Positions 17,189 through 27,024 of a DNA stretch of 64,000 nucleotides are shown here, piece after piece; the stretch's first letter is position 1, and each line of letters begins with the position of its first letter. The DNA is taken from positions 16,575-80,574 of the forward strand of contig JANQJG010000072.1 in NCBI GenBank assembly GCA_028281785.1, read 5' to 3'. This stretch comes from Rhodospirillales bacterium (GTDB lineage Bacteria > Pseudomonadota > Alphaproteobacteria > Rhodospirillales > Shumkoniaceae). A program made the position numbers and the translations under genes. The notes beneath the pieces are model-generated. The model saw only the letters and a program-made list of their open reading frames with translations. It ran no database searches and was not told where the DNA came from.

Positions 17189-17267
17189 TTGCGCGATTTA
17201 TAGCGCAAGCGAATCATCTTTGGCGGAGAACCCCATTGACAATTGGTCTCAATTATGCGAATAATTG
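17189..17267 (+). promoter_or_regulatory. Promoter and operator-like palindromes of the sorbitol/mannitol operon
   Basis: An inverted repeat TTGCGC/GCGCAA with 8-base spacer spans 17189-17208. A sigma70-like promoter follows: TTGACA (17236-17241), an 18-base spacer, and AATAAT (17260-17265). A palindrome CAATTAT-GCGA-ATAATTG (17250-17267) covers the -10 box, a position where a bound repressor would block transcription. The SorC protein encoded upstream is the likely binder. Confidence 0.6.
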
Positions 17268-17322
17268 CTCAATAATATAGCTAAAGCTCACCTCATCGAC
17301 AGGGCAACATGGGAGACTGAAC

Positions 17323-18639
17323 ATGATCAAGACCCCCATCAAACTCTTAGCAGTGACTGCGTTCGCCGCATTGCTTTCCGGCAATCCGGCCGCCGCCGAA
17401 ACGTTGACCATCGCCACGGTTAACAACGGCGACATGATTCGGATGCAGAAGCTGACCGATGATTTCACGGCGAAGAACCCGGATATCGAACTCGAGTGGG
17501 TGACCCTGGAAGAGAACATACTGCGCCAGCGCGTCACCACGGACATTGCCACAAAGGGCGGCCAATACGACGTCATGACCATTGGCACCTACGAAGTGCC
17601 GATCTGGGGCCAGAAAGGCTGGCTGGTCTCTCTCAACGATCTGCCGGCATCCTATGATGTCGATGATATCCTGCCCGCCATTCGCAATGGCCTGACCGTC
17701 GATGGACAGCTCTATGCCGCGCCGTTCTATGGCGAGAGCTCCATGGTCATGTACCGCAAGGATCTGATGGCCAAGGCCGGGCTCGAAATGCCCGAGGCGC
17801 CGACCTGGGACTTCATCGGCGAAGCGGCCCGCGCCATGACCGACAAGCAGAACGAAGTCTACGGTGTATGCCTTCGCGGCAAGGCCGGTTGGGGCGAAAA
17901 CATGGCGTTCCTGACCGCCACCGCCAACTCCTTCGGCGCCAAATGGTTCGATATGGACTGGAAACCCCAGTTCGATAGCGCTGCCTGGAAGAACACCCTG
18001 ACTTTCTACCTCGACCTGATGAAGGACGCCGGTCCTCCAGGTGCCTCGTCCAACGGCTTCAACGAGAATTTGGCCCTGTTCCAGACGGGCAAGTGCGGCA
18101 TGTGGATCGACGCCACCGTCGCCGCCTCCTTCGTGACCGATTCCAAGAACAGCAAGGTCGCCGACCAGGTTGGCTTCGCCCTAGCGCCCGATACCGGCCT
18201 CGGCAAGCGCGGCAACTGGCTGTGGGCCTGGAGCCTTGCCATCCCCGCCGGCTCTCAAAAGGTGGAAAGCGCCAAGAAGTTCATCGCCTGGGCGACGTCC
18301 AAGGACTATCTGGCCCTCGTGGCTTCCAAGGAAGGCTGGGCCAACGTGCCGCCAGGCACCCGGGCGTCGCTCTATGCCAACCCGGAATACGCCAAAGTGT
18401 CGTTCGCCAAGATGACGCTCGAGAGCATCAACGCGGCCGATCCCACCAAGCCCACCGTTGACCAAGTCCCCTATGTGGGAATCCAGTTCGTCGCCATCCC
18501 CGAATTCCAGGGCATCGCCACGGCGGTTGGTCAGCAATTCTCCGCCGCCCTCGCCGGTAACGTGTCGGTGGATCAGGCCCTGAAGAATGCCCAAGCCCTT
18601 ACCGAGAGGGCGATGAGGAAGGCCGGCTACCCGAAGTAG
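17323..18639 (+). CDS. smoE: Polyol (sorbitol/mannitol) ABC transporter substrate-binding protein
   Basis: 438 residues with a cleavable signal peptide (MIKTPIKLLAV, cleavage near AAAE). The mature part is a solute-binding protein family 1 member: TLTIATVNNGDMIRMQKLTDDF, MTIGTYEVPIWGQKGWL and APFYGESSMVMYRKDL are typical of SmoE of Rhodobacter and MtlE of Pseudomonas. It captures polyols in the periplasm for SmoFGK. It is the first gene of a seven-gene operon and is followed by a hairpin. ATG 17323 has GGGAGA upstream. Confidence 0.93.
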   Translation: MIKTPIKLLAVTAFAALLSGNPAAAETLTIATVNNGDMIRMQKLTDDFTAKNPDIELEWVTLEENILRQRVTTDIATKGGQYDVMTIGTYEVPIWGQKGWLVSLNDLPASYDVDDILPAIRNGLTVDGQLYAAPFYGESSMVMYRKDLMAKAGLEMPEAPTWDFIGEAARAMTDKQNEVYGVCLRGKAGWGENMAFLTATANSFGAKWFDMDWKPQFDSAAWKNTLTFYLDLMKDAGPPGASSNGFNENLALFQTGKCGMWIDATVAASFVTDSKNSKVADQVGFALAPDTGLGKRGNWLWAWSLAIPAGSQKVESAKKFIAWATSKDYLALVASKEGWANVPPGTRASLYANPEYAKVSFAKMTLESINAADPTKPTVDQVPYVGIQFVAIPEFQGIATAVGQQFSAALAGNVSVDQALKNAQALTERAMRKAGYPK

Positions 18640-18655
18640 CGCGTCTTCTTTGCCT

Positions 18656-18684
18656 GTAGGGCTGGTCGCATGGGCCAGCCCTGC
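18656..18684 (+). promoter_or_regulatory. Intercistronic hairpin after smoE
   Basis: GTAGGGCTGG pairs with CCAGCCCTGC, 10 bp with one wobble, around a 9-base loop in the 89-base gap before the permease gene. There is no T-run. It is the third hairpin in this window directly after a binding-protein gene. Confidence 0.65.
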
Positions 18685-18728
18685 ATTCCTCCAATCAAGA
18701 AAAAAAGCTGCATTCTGGGAGACATCCG

Positions 18729-19601
18729 ATGGCTACGGACCATTCCCGAACGGCTGCACGATTCATGATCTCGCCCTCGGTTTTGTTGCTGCTGGGCTGG
18801 ATGATCGTGCCGCTGTCGATGACGATCTGGTTCTCCTTCCAGAGCTACAACCTGCTCTCGCCTGGAACGGAGGAATGGATCGGCTTGCTGAACTACGAGT
18901 TCTTTCTTACCGATCCCGCATTCTTTGAGGCGCTCGCCAATACCCTCCTTCTGGTCGGTGGCGTTCTCCTTATTACGATCATCGGCGGCACTGGTCTCGC
19001 GATACTTCTCGATCAGCCGGTTTGGGGACAGGGGATTGTGCGGATCCTTGTGATCGCGCCGTTCTTCGTCATGCCCACCGTTTCCGCCCTGGTGTGGAAG
19101 AACATGTTCATGAATCCGGTGAACGGCCTGTTCGCCCATCTGGCCAAGACCGTGGGGCTCCAGCCATTCGACTTTCTGGCCCATGCGCCCCTGTTCTCCA
19201 TCATTTTGATCGTTGCCTGGCAGTGGCTGCCGTTCGCGACGTTGATTCTCCTCACCGCGCTCCAATCCCTGGACCAGGAACAGTTGGAAGCGGCCGAAAT
19301 GGACGGCGCGAGCGCCTTGAATCGCTTCGTTTATATGGTGGTGCCCCATCTCGCGCGGGCGATCACGGTGGTGATTCTGATCCAGACCATTTTCCTGCTG
19401 TCGATTTTTGCCGAAATCCTCGTCACCACTAATGGCGGCCCCGGCTATGCGTCGACCAACATCACCTTCCTGGTCTACGCCCAGTCGCTCCTGCAGTTCG
19501 ACGTGGGCGGCGGCTCCGCTGGCGGCATCATCGCAGTCATTCTCGCCAACATCGTTGCCATCTTCCTGATGCGGATGATCGGCAAGAACCTGGAGGCCTG
19601 A
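18729..19601 (+). CDS. smoF: Polyol ABC transporter permease SmoF (MalF type)
   Basis: 290 residues with six predicted membrane helices. The cytoplasmic EAA loop [20 protein letters not shown] contacts the ATPase. The opening helix [20 protein letters not shown] is typical of this permease family. It forms the heterodimeric channel with SmoG, whose gene follows after 3 bases. Confidence 0.94.
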   Translation: MATDHSRTAARFMISPSVLLLLGWMIVPLSMTIWFSFQSYNLLSPGTEEWIGLLNYEFFLTDPAFFEALANTLLLVGGVLLITIIGGTGLAILLDQPVWGQGIVRILVIAPFFVMPTVSALVWKNMFMNPVNGLFAHLAKTVGLQPFDFLAHAPLFSIILIVAWQWLPFATLILLTALQSLDQEQLEAAEMDGASALNRFVYMVVPHLARAITVVILIQTIFLLSIFAEILVTTNGGPGYASTNITFLVYAQSLLQFDVGGGSAGGIIAVILANIVAIFLMRMIGKNLEA

Positions 19602-19604
19602 ACG

Positions 19605-20435
19605 ATGGCACGCGCAGTCACCAATCGCCGCAAAGCGGTTACCACCTTAGCGGCCTGGGGTGTGGGACTCCTGATCTTCTTCCCGATCCTGTGGACGATC
19701 CTGACCAGCTTCAAGACCGAGGCCGACGCCATTGCTTCGCCGCCCCTGTTTCTCGGGTTCGACTGGACCCTGGAGAACTATGGCGAGGTACAGGAACGTT
19801 CCAACTATTTCCGCCACTTCTGGAACTCGGTGGTGATCTCTTTCGGCTCAACCTTCCTTGGCTTGCTCATTGCCATTCCGTCGGCCTGGTCCATGGCCTT
19901 CGTACCCGGAAAACAAACGAAGAATGTCCTGATGTGGATGCTGTCCACCAAGATGCTGCCGCCCGTGGGCGTTCTGATTCCCATCTACCTGATCTTTCGG
20001 GATACGGGGCTGCTCGACACGCGGGCCGGACTGGTCATCGTCCTGACGCTGATCAATCTTCCGATCATCATCTGGATGCTGTTCACGTACTTCAAGGAGA
20101 TCCCGGGGGAGATCCTCGAAGCCGCGCGCATGGACGGCGCGACCCTTTGGGCCGAGATCCTGCACGTCTTGACACCGATGGCGGTCCCGGGGATCGCCTC
20201 GACGTTGCTGTTGAACGTCATCCTGGCCTGGAACGAGGCATTCTGGACGCTCAATCTCACCGCCGCCGAGGCCGCTCCGCTGACGGCCTTCATCGCAAGC
20301 TATTCCAGCCCCGAGGGGCTGTTCTACGCCAAGCTTTCCGCCGCCTCGACCATGGCGATCGCGCCGATTTTGATCATGGGTTGGTTCAGCCAGAAGCAAC
20401 TGGTGCGCGGACTGACGTTCGGCGCCGTGAAGTAG
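19605..20435 (+). CDS. smoG: Polyol ABC transporter permease SmoG (MalG type)
   Basis: 276 residues with six predicted membrane helices and the EAA loop [20 protein letters not shown]. The N-terminus has the MalG-type helix [20 protein letters not shown]. It is the second channel subunit of the sorbitol/mannitol importer and lies between smoF and the ATPase gene. Confidence 0.94.
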   Translation: MARAVTNRRKAVTTLAAWGVGLLIFFPILWTILTSFKTEADAIASPPLFLGFDWTLENYGEVQERSNYFRHFWNSVVISFGSTFLGLLIAIPSAWSMAFVPGKQTKNVLMWMLSTKMLPPVGVLIPIYLIFRDTGLLDTRAGLVIVLTLINLPIIIWMLFTYFKEIPGEILEAARMDGATLWAEILHVLTPMAVPGIASTLLLNVILAWNEAFWTLNLTAAEAAPLTAFIASYSSPEGLFYAKLSAASTMAIAPILIMGWFSQKQLVRGLTFGAVK

Positions 20436-20461
20436 GCGCGGAGACAAGGAAGGTTTTCGTT

Positions 20462-21463
20462 ATGGGAAGCATCAGACTCAAACAGGTCTCAAAGAGCTTC
20501 GGCAGCGTGGAAGTCATTCCGCCGCTGGACCTGGAGATTAATGAAGGTGAGTTCGTGGTTTTCGTCGGCCCGTCGGGCTGCGGCAAATCCACGTTGCTCA
20601 GGCTCATCGCCGGCCTCGAGGACGTCACGACGGGGACGGTTGAAATCGATGGCCAGGACGCCACCACCATCCGACCCGCCAAACGCGGCCTCGCCATGGT
20701 CTTCCAGACCTATGCCCTCTATCCGCACATGTCGGTCCGCAAGAACATTGCTTTTCCCCTGAAAATGGCGGGACTGGACAAGGCGCAAATCGATCGCAAG
20801 GTTGATGAGGCCGCCGAGACCCTGAACCTGACGGAATATATCGACCGCCGGCCCGGGCAGTTATCCGGCGGCCAGCGCCAGCGCGTCGCCATCGGTCGCG
20901 CCATCGTGCGCGAACCCAAGGCATTTCTGTTCGACGAGCCCTTGTCGAACCTCGACGCGGCGCTTCGGGTCAACATGCGCCTGGAGATTTCCGAACTCCA
21001 CCAGAGCTTGGAGACCACCATGATCTATGTGACCCACGACCAGGTCGAGGCGATGACCATGGCCGACAAGATCGTCGTTCTAAGGACCGGAATCATCGAA
21101 CAGGTCGGCTCCCCGTTGGATCTCTATCGGAATCCCGCCAACCTGTTCGTCGCCGGATTCATCGGCTCGCCGAAGATGAATTTCGTCGAGGGTCCCGAGG
21201 CGCGCAGATATGGCGCCCATACCATTGGCGTGCGACCCGAGCATTTGGAAGTGTCCCGGGATGGCGGGCTGTGGCAGGGCACTGTGGGTGTCGCCGAACA
21301 TCTCGGCTCTGACACCTTTCTCCATGTGACGGTGGCAGGCATCGGCAATTTGACGGTGCGTGCCCCGGGCGAGGTCGGCGTGCGCTACGGCGATGAAATC
21401 AGCGTCACCGCGCCCAAGGAGAGGATCTACCGTTTCGACAAGGATGGAAGGGCAATCCAGTGA
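20462..21463 (+). CDS. smoK: Polyol ABC transporter ATP-binding protein SmoK (MalK type)
   Basis: 333 residues. Walker [10 protein letters not shown] is at 36-44, signature LSGGQRQRV near 135-143, then Walker [12 protein letters not shown], switch His in THDQ, and a C-terminal TOBE-like regulatory domain. ATG 20462 follows AAGGAAGG. It is slightly shorter than the usual 350-370 residues of MalK-type ATPases, mainly in the C-terminal domain. It energises SmoFG. Its stop overlaps the next start (GTGA). Confidence 0.95.
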   Translation: MGSIRLKQVSKSFGSVEVIPPLDLEINEGEFVVFVGPSGCGKSTLLRLIAGLEDVTTGTVEIDGQDATTIRPAKRGLAMVFQTYALYPHMSVRKNIAFPLKMAGLDKAQIDRKVDEAAETLNLTEYIDRRPGQLSGGQRQRVAIGRAIVREPKAFLFDEPLSNLDAALRVNMRLEISELHQSLETTMIYVTHDQVEAMTMADKIVVLRTGIIEQVGSPLDLYRNPANLFVAGFIGSPKMNFVEGPEARRYGAHTIGVRPEHLEVSRDGGLWQGTVGVAEHLGSDTFLHVTVAGIGNLTVRAPGEVGVRYGDEISVTAPKERIYRFDKDGRAIQ

Positions 21464-22233
21464 AACGGCTCGACGGCAAGTCCGCCCTGATCACCGGTGC
21501 GGCGCGGGGCATCGGGCGGGCCTTTGCGGAAGCTTATGTTCGCGAGGGCGCCGCGGTCGCCATTGGCGACATTAACATCGAACGGGCAAGGGAAACCGCC
21601 GCCGCAATCGGGCCGTCGGCCTATGCGGTCGACCTGGATGTGACCGACCAAGCCTCCATCGACAAGGCTGTCGCGGAGATCGAGTCACGGACGGGCGGCA
21701 TCGACATCCTGGTCAACAACGCCGCCCTGTTCGATCTGGCGCCCGTCGCGGAAATTACCCGCGAAAGCTATGACAAGCTGTTCGCCGTCAACGTGGCGGG
21801 CACGCTATTCACGCTTCAAGCGGTCGCCAAGTCGATGATCGCGCGGAGGAGGGGCGGCAAGATCATCAACATGGCGAGCCAGGCGGGCCGACGGGGCGAA
21901 CCCCTGGTGGCTGTCTATTGCGCCACCAAGGCCGCCGTTATCAGCCTCACTCAATCCGCCGCGCTGAACCTGATCCCCCACGGCATCTACGTCAACGCCA
22001 TCGCCCCCGGCGTGGTGGACGGCGAACATTGGGACGGCGTCGACGCCCTCTTCGCGAAATACGAGAACCGCCCCCTCGGCGAGAAGAAACGGCTGGTTGG
22101 CGAGGAGGTGCCCCTGGGACGCATGGCGACCGCCGAAGACCTCACGGGCATGGCGGTGTTCCTCGCCAGCTCCGAAAGCGACTACGTGGTTGCCCAGACC
22201 TACAACGTCGACGGCGGAAACTGGATGAGCTGA
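21460..22233 (+). CDS. smoS: Sorbitol dehydrogenase, short-chain type
   Basis: 257 residues of the short-chain dehydrogenase family. The NAD site is TGAARGIG (residues 13-20), with NNAA around 85-88 and the active-site Ser in NMASQAG, then YCATKAA (Tyr-x3-Lys). The late [19 protein letters not shown] segment is characteristic of SmoS/polyol dehydrogenases that oxidise D-glucitol to D-fructose. It starts with GTG overlapping the smoK stop. It provides the first catabolic step after sorbitol uptake. Confidence 0.93.
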   Translation: MKRLDGKSALITGAARGIGRAFAEAYVREGAAVAIGDINIERARETAAAIGPSAYAVDLDVTDQASIDKAVAEIESRTGGIDILVNNAALFDLAPVAEITRESYDKLFAVNVAGTLFTLQAVAKSMIARRRGGKIINMASQAGRRGEPLVAVYCATKAAVISLTQSAALNLIPHGIYVNAIAPGVVDGEHWDGVDALFAKYENRPLGEKKRLVGEEVPLGRMATAEDLTGMAVFLASSESDYVVAQTYNVDGGNWMS

Positions 22234-22234
22234 C

Positions 22235-23713
22235 ATGGCGATGAGACTGAACCAGGCCGCCCTGAACTGCCTTCCCGCCGCTGTTTCCGTGCCACAATAC
22301 AATCGAACCGATGTCACTGCCGGTATCCTGCACATCGGCGTGGGCAACTTCCATCGGGCCCATCAGGCGGTGTATCTGGATCGACTTTTCAACAGGGGGC
22401 GTGACCACGACTGGGGCATCATCGGTGCCGGCATCAAGTCCTTCGACGCTACCATGCGGAAAAGGCTTGCGGCACAGGACTGGTTGAGCACCGTCATTGA
22501 ACTGGACCCCCAGGGCTACACGGCGCGTGTTATAGGCCCGATGATCGATTTCGCGGAGGTCGATCCGCAGCGTCTGGTTGAGATCCTTTCCCGACCGGAG
22601 ATCCGCATTGTCTCCCTGACCATTACGGAAGGCGGGTACTACATAGACGCAACTGATGGCGGCTTCAACGCCGATCACCCGGAAATCATCCGTGACTTGG
22701 AGAACCCCGAGGAGCAGCAAACCGTTTTCGGTCTTCTGATCTCGGCGCTGGGCAATCGGCATGACCAAGGAATGCCCCCTTTCACGATCATGTCCTGTGA
22801 CAACCTCCCTGAAAACGGCGCGGTTACCAAACGCGCGATGGTCGGGTTGGCGAAACTCATGGCGCCCGGTATCGCGGGCTGGATCGAGGATATGGTCGCC
22901 TTTCCCAATGGCATGGTGGACTGCATCACGCCAGCGACTGGCGATCGCGAGCGCGCCATGGCGGAAGAGAAGTTTGGCATCGCGGATCCCGGTGTCGTCG
23001 TGTGCGAACCCTTTCGTCAGTGGGTGCTCGAGGATTCCTTCCCCCAGGGTCGCCCGGCGCTCGAGGAAGTCGGCGTGGAGTTCGTCGGGGATGTTGCGCC
23101 CTACGAATTGATGAAGCTGCGCATCCTCAACGGAGGGCATGCAATCATCGCCTATCCCGCCGCGCTGATGGGCCTTGAGTACGCCCGTGACGCCATGGCG
23201 ACACCGGTCATCCGGGCGTTCCTGGAGAAGCTGGAAACCGAGGAGGTCCTGCCCACGATCCCACCCATCCCCGGAGTGGATTTCCAGGCCTACCTTGAAC
23301 AAACCATGTCGCGTTTCGCCAATCCCGAGATCGGCGATACCATCGCCCGGCTGTGCCTCGACGGATCGAACCGACAGCCGAAGTTCATCCTCCCTGCCAT
23401 TGCCGACCGCCTAGCAGCGGATCTTCCGATCGATGGGCTCGCGATGGAAGTCGCACTCTGGTGCCGCTACTGCGCGGGCACACGGGACGATGGGCATTCG
23501 ATCAAGCTGGAGGATGAAAAAGCCGAACGTCTTCGGCAGGCAGCCCTTCAGGCAAAATCCGAGCCAACCGCATTCCTGGCCATGGATGAGGTATTCGGTC
23601 CAACGGTAAGCAATCCTGCTTTTAGAAAGGCATTTTCCACTGCCCTTACCGCCTTGTGGGAACACGGCACAAAGGGTGCCATGGAGGCGTTTGTGGGTAG
23701 AGCCAATCGATGA
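22235..23713 (+). CDS. mtlK: Mannitol 2-dehydrogenase (long-chain polyol dehydrogenase)
   Basis: 492 residues, the usual length for the family. The N-terminal NAD-binding region contains ILHIGVGNFHRAHQAVYLD. The C-terminal catalytic domain has MKLRILNGGHAIIAYPA, carrying the active-site Lys and the Asn/His residues. It oxidises D-mannitol (or D-arabinitol) to the ketose. It begins 2 bases after smoS and overlaps the truncated fructokinase by 4 bases. With SmoS it converts both sorbitol and mannitol to fructose. Confidence 0.94.
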   Translation: MAMRLNQAALNCLPAAVSVPQYNRTDVTAGILHIGVGNFHRAHQAVYLDRLFNRGRDHDWGIIGAGIKSFDATMRKRLAAQDWLSTVIELDPQGYTARVIGPMIDFAEVDPQRLVEILSRPEIRIVSLTITEGGYYIDATDGGFNADHPEIIRDLENPEEQQTVFGLLISALGNRHDQGMPPFTIMSCDNLPENGAVTKRAMVGLAKLMAPGIAGWIEDMVAFPNGMVDCITPATGDRERAMAEEKFGIADPGVVVCEPFRQWVLEDSFPQGRPALEEVGVEFVGDVAPYELMKLRILNGGHAIIAYPAALMGLEYARDAMATPVIRAFLEKLETEEVLPTIPPIPGVDFQAYLEQTMSRFANPEIGDTIARLCLDGSNRQPKFILPAIADRLAADLPIDGLAMEVALWCRYCAGTRDDGHSIKLEDEKAERLRQAALQAKSEPTAFLAMDEVFGPTVSNPAFRKAFSTALTALWEHGTKGAMEAFVGRANR

Positions 23714-24000
23714 TCCTGTGCTGCGGTGAAGCCCTTATAGATTTCCTGCCCGCAAACGGTACAGAGGGGAAAACGGCCTTTCAGCCTTTCAACGGCGGTG
23801 CCGTCTTCAACGTTGCCATCGCACTCGGGCGCATGGGCCGACCGGTCGGCTTCCTCGGTGGGCTTTCCACGGATTTTTTCGGTCAGCAGCTTACCCAAGG
23901 ACTGCGCGACAGCGGCGTCGATATCAGCGGGGGCTTTTCCAAGCAGCGGCATGAAGATCCAATACAGTCCAGGAACGTTTTCCATTCGTCATGTAAGTGA
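23710..24000 (+). pseudogene. Truncated PfkB-type fructokinase
   Basis: The ATG at 23710 overlaps the mtlK stop. The first 75 or so residues are a good ribokinase/fructokinase N-terminus: ILCCGEALIDFLP, GGAVFNVAIALGRMG and GFLGGLSTDFFGQQL. After DSGVDIS the similarity ends, and the frame stops at 24000 after 96 codons, against about 300 expected. The ATP-binding and catalytic C-terminal domain is absent from the next 450 bases. The gene is therefore broken, and fructose phosphorylation must come from elsewhere. Confidence 0.8.
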
Positions 24001-24453
24001 CAACCTTCGACCTTTTTCGACCGGGTTACGGGCGTCGCTGGTATGCTTACTCGAAACCTGGATACCCATACATTGCGTGGTGGCCGCGTTACTATGATGA
24101 GTAATCCAAGTCTGCCCAATCGAGCTACGCGACCTGACAAATCGTTCTTGGCCCTGCAGCCAGACCAAGTTGCGATCGTCGAGTATGTAAGGACACCACG
24201 CCTGGACTACGATGTTCAGTTTTGGACCGGGTCACTCTTCGATCAGAAACTTTACGAAAACCCGATGGCAATCCCGATACAGGCCCAAGCCCGTGCCGGA
24301 AGCAGGATCCACCATTAAGCGACTGCGTATTCGCACCCCATCTTTTTCTTAGCCTTCCAGCCCTCCCTGCACGGCAGAAATATGGAGCTATATGCACGAG
24401 ATCCCGATGTATTTGGAAACACCGCGCCAATAGGGTGACGCCAGTTTGCAGAG
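24001..24453. other. Scar-like intergenic region after the broken fructokinase
   Basis: About 450 bases between the polyol operon and the convergent hydrolase. Short open frames are present but none has a clear ribosome site or known family. One stretch at about 23997-24100 translates to a Tyr/Trp/Pro-rich run (GYPYIAWWPRYYDE) before a stop and may be a remnant of another gene. Base composition is lower in G+C than the flanks. No transposase or target duplication was recognised. Confidence 0.45.
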
Positions 24454-25317
24454 CTATTGCACGCCGCAAGCCCGCCTGACAGCGGTCGCGATCGGGCTGG
24501 CCGGATCGAGATACTGATCCATGATGTTGAAGTGGTGATAGCCAGGGAGAACATGAACTTCCGGATCATGGCCGTGAACACGCAAATGCCGCGAGTAATC
24601 GAAGCTCTGTTCCACCCACGCCCAGGGTTCCCGACCGCCGGCAAAGACCCAGACCGGGCATGAGGATAGCGGCGGCAATGAAAGCACGTTGTTGCGTGCG
24701 ACAATGTCGTCGTCGAGGTTGAGGTCGTCGGCGACACTGATATGCCGGGCCGGCTCCGGGTCGTAGATGCCGCTGATGACCACCGCGCCCTTGACCGGAT
24801 GCGCCCGCAGCCCGCGTGCGGTCCAGTCGGTCGCCAGCGCCATCGCGCAAAGATGCGCTCCGGCCGAATTCCCCGAGAGGCTGATCGCTTCCGGATTGCC
24901 CCCGTATTCCCCGATGCTACGGTGGCACCATGTGATCGCGTCGAGCGCGGAGGCCGTGACGCCGTCCAGCGTGGCCTGGGGGCACAGGTCATAGTTGGCG
25001 ACCACCACCGTGACACCGCGCTGAACGAGGTCGCGCGCGATGAAGGCAAAGTTCTCCTTGTCCTGAGCCCGCCAATAGCCACCGTGAAAGAAGATATGCA
25101 CCGGTGAGCCTTGCGTTGAGGGAAAGATATCGACGCTATGCAGTGCCCCTTCGCCGTACCGGACATCGAGATGCGCGGTCATGACGTTCCGGCAAACGCG
25201 GCTGACCGCGTTCCGAAACGTTTGAAACGATGAGAAGTCCGTGACCGAGTTCTGCGGGTTATAGTGATACTCGCGCTCTTCGGCGCTCATGGATTGCCAC
25301 GTCTTCATTGTTTTCAT
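24454..25317 (-). CDS. Alpha/beta hydrolase, arylformamidase (kynurenine formamidase)-like
   Basis: 287 residues. HGGYW at 78-82 forms the oxyanion-hole motif characteristic of kynurenine formamidase-like and carboxylesterase hydrolases. The nucleophile is Ser151 in LSGNSAGAH, and the late PGYHHFNIMDQY supplies the catalytic His. ATG 25317 is 2 bases after the SMP-30 gene stop on the same strand, so it is the last gene of the minus-strand operon. Such enzymes cleave formamides or short esters. In this operon of sugar-acid enzymes, removal of an acyl group from the imported compound is plausible but inferred. Confidence 0.85.
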   Translation of the reverse strand: MKTMKTWQSMSAEEREYHYNPQNSVTDFSSFQTFRNAVSRVCRNVMTAHLDVRYGEGALHSVDIFPSTQGSPVHIFFHGGYWRAQDKENFAFIARDLVQRGVTVVVANYDLCPQATLDGVTASALDAITWCHRSIGEYGGNPEAISLSGNSAGAHLCAMALATDWTARGLRAHPVKGAVVISGIYDPEPARHISVADDLNLDDDIVARNNVLSLPPLSSCPVWVFAGGREPWAWVEQSFDYSRHLRVHGHDPEVHVLPGYHHFNIMDQYLDPASPIATAVRRACGVQ

Positions 25318-25319
25318 TG

Positions 25320-26192
25320 TTAATTTCCCGCAAAGAAAGGTTCGGCAACGCCCTTGGCGCCAGTTCCGGTTACGGCGAACAGACCGCCAGCCAGCGGTTG
25401 CTCGCACTCGGCGGCCTCGTCGAGAAAGCGCCGGCTTGTCACGACATATAGAACATCAAGATCCGGGCCCCCAAACGTGCACATGGTCGGGTGCTTGACC
25501 GGCAGCTCAATGCGCCTGTCCAAGCGCCCCCTGGGGTCGAAGCAGCAGATCGAACCGTCATGGATCATCGCGCACCAATAGTTGCCGTCGCGGTCCGCGG
25601 TCGCGCCGTCGACCCTGCCCACCATGTCGTCGGTCCGGAAGAAGACGCGCTTGTTGGCGACATTGCCGGTCTCGATGTCATAGTCATAGGCATAGACGAC
25701 CAAGGCCCTCGTGTCGGCGAAATACATGGTTTCGTTGTCAGGACTCCAGGCCAGGCCGTTCGAAACCGTGATGCCATCGTCTAGGCGGTACGTCGACCAG
25801 TCCGGATCAAGGCGCCACAGAACCCCGGCGCCGGGTGCGAAATTCCGGTCCATGGTGCCCACGAGATAGCGGCCACGCCGATCGCATTTACCATCGTTGA
25901 AGATGACATCGGGGCCGGGTTGAGGATTGACGACCTGTTCCACAGCGACAGGATCAAGCGACACCCGGCAAAAACCCGATTGCAGCCCGGCAACGATCCC
26001 CCCTGTCCGGTTAAAAACCAGCGAACCAATGATCTCCGGCATCTTCCACGACTGCACGTCGCCGGTCTTGGGATCATACCGGCGGATCATCGGACCGAAC
26101 GCATCAACCCAGTACAAGCGGCCCTCGGCCGGATTCCAGATGACGCCCTCGCCCAGAATATCTTTGGTCTCCGCCACGCATGTGATGTCCAT
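25320..26192 (-). CDS. SMP-30/gluconolactonase family lactonase
   Basis: 290 residues forming a six-bladed propeller. The metal ligands can be placed at Glu in LGEGVIWNP, Asn in TVSNGLAWSPDN, and Asp in VDGATADRDGNYW. The family hydrolyses sugar lactones such as gluconolactone, arabinolactone or rhamnonolactone to aldonic acids. ATG 26192 is preceded by AGGAA. It lies 10 bases after the DppC-type permease gene, so the transporter and lactonase are cotranscribed. Confidence 0.92.
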   Translation of the reverse strand: MDITCVAETKDILGEGVIWNPAEGRLYWVDAFGPMIRRYDPKTGDVQSWKMPEIIGSLVFNRTGGIVAGLQSGFCRVSLDPVAVEQVVNPQPGPDVIFNDGKCDRRGRYLVGTMDRNFAPGAGVLWRLDPDWSTYRLDDGITVSNGLAWSPDNETMYFADTRALVVYAYDYDIETGNVANKRVFFRTDDMVGRVDGATADRDGNYWCAMIHDGSICCFDPRGRLDRRIELPVKHPTMCTFGGPDLDVLYVVTSRRFLDEAAECEQPLAGGLFAVTGTGAKGVAEPFFAGN

Positions 26193-26202
26193 TTCCTGAT
26201 CC

Positions 26203-27024
26203 CTATTGATCGTCGGTATCTTGGAGGCCCCGGCCGACGAGGATAACGGCCAGCGAGGCAACGATGAGCGCCAGGCCGGGGAACAGCGCCATCCACGGCG
26301 CGATTAGCAGATAGTCCTTGCTTTCCTGCAGGCTGGCCCCCCAATCGGCGGTCGGCGGTTGGACACCAAGCCCCAGGAAGCCGAGGGCCGCCTGCACTTG
26401 AAGCGCCAGAGGAAATAGGATGATGTATTGGGTGGCGATGCTGGGGACGACATTGGGCAGCAAGTGGCGCAACAGCACGCGATCATGACCGGCGCCGAGC
26501 GCCTGCGCGGCCTCGACATAGGGCTTGGCGCCTTCGACCATCGTCGTCGACCTCGCGGCTCGAAAGAATAGCGGCAGGTAGACGACCGACAGCGCCAGGA
26601 CCAGATAACCCATGTTCGAGCCCAAGATGCCGGTGATCATGACACCGAGAAAGATCGGCGGAAAACTGAGGATCACCTCGATCATCTGGCCCGAGGAGAT
26701 GTCCGTCCAGCCCCTGGCATAACCGGCCAAGGAACCAGCCAGGCCCCCGAATATCGCGGAAAGAAGCAAGGAGCCCGAAACGATGCCCAAGGTGGTCCTT
26801 GCGCCGTGCACCACCCGCGCAAAGACGTCGCGCCCGACGTGGTCCGTACCGAACCAATGGTCGCCGGAAGGCGCCAGCAGCGCGTTTGCGACATCGATGG
26901 CCTCGGGCGGATGGACCGCAAATACCTTCGGCACGGCGACCACGATCAACAGCACCGCGATCATCGCGAGACCGGTCGCAAGCCCCGGTCGGGACCTGAG
27001 ATAAGCAAATACGGTCGGGTTCAC
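26203..27024 (-). CDS. Peptide/nickel-type ABC transporter permease (DppC/OppC family)
   Basis: 273 residues with about six membrane helices. It has the family N-terminus with PSGDHWFGTDHVGRDVFARV, the cytoplasmic loop EAAQALGAGHDRVLLRHLLP and a C-terminal helix. It shares ATGA with the upstream DppB-type gene. Family names suggest peptides, but many members in alphaproteobacteria carry sugars or oligosaccharides, which suits the lactonase and aldolase in this operon better. Confidence 0.93.
   Translation of the reverse strand: MNPTVFAYLRSRPGLATGLAMIAVLLIVVAVPKVFAVHPPEAIDVANALLAPSGDHWFGTDHVGRDVFARVVHGARTTLGIVSGSLLLSAIFGGLAGSLAGYARGWTDISSGQMIEVILSFPPIFLGVMITGILGSNMGYLVLALSVVYLPLFFRAARSTTMVEGAKPYVEAAQALGAGHDRVLLRHLLPNVVPSIATQYIILFPLALQVQAALGFLGLGVQPPTADWGASLQESKDYLLIAPWMALFPGLALIVASLAVILVGRGLQDTDDQ

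Noticed and set aside
22142..23302. Minus-strand open frame of 386 codons opposite mtlK
   Set aside because: MtlK motifs on the plus strand are unambiguous; the antisense frame has no domain.
24043..24318. Possible 91-codon gene after the broken fructokinase
   Set aside because: There is no ribosome site and no family, and it lies in a scar-like region with several overlapping frames.
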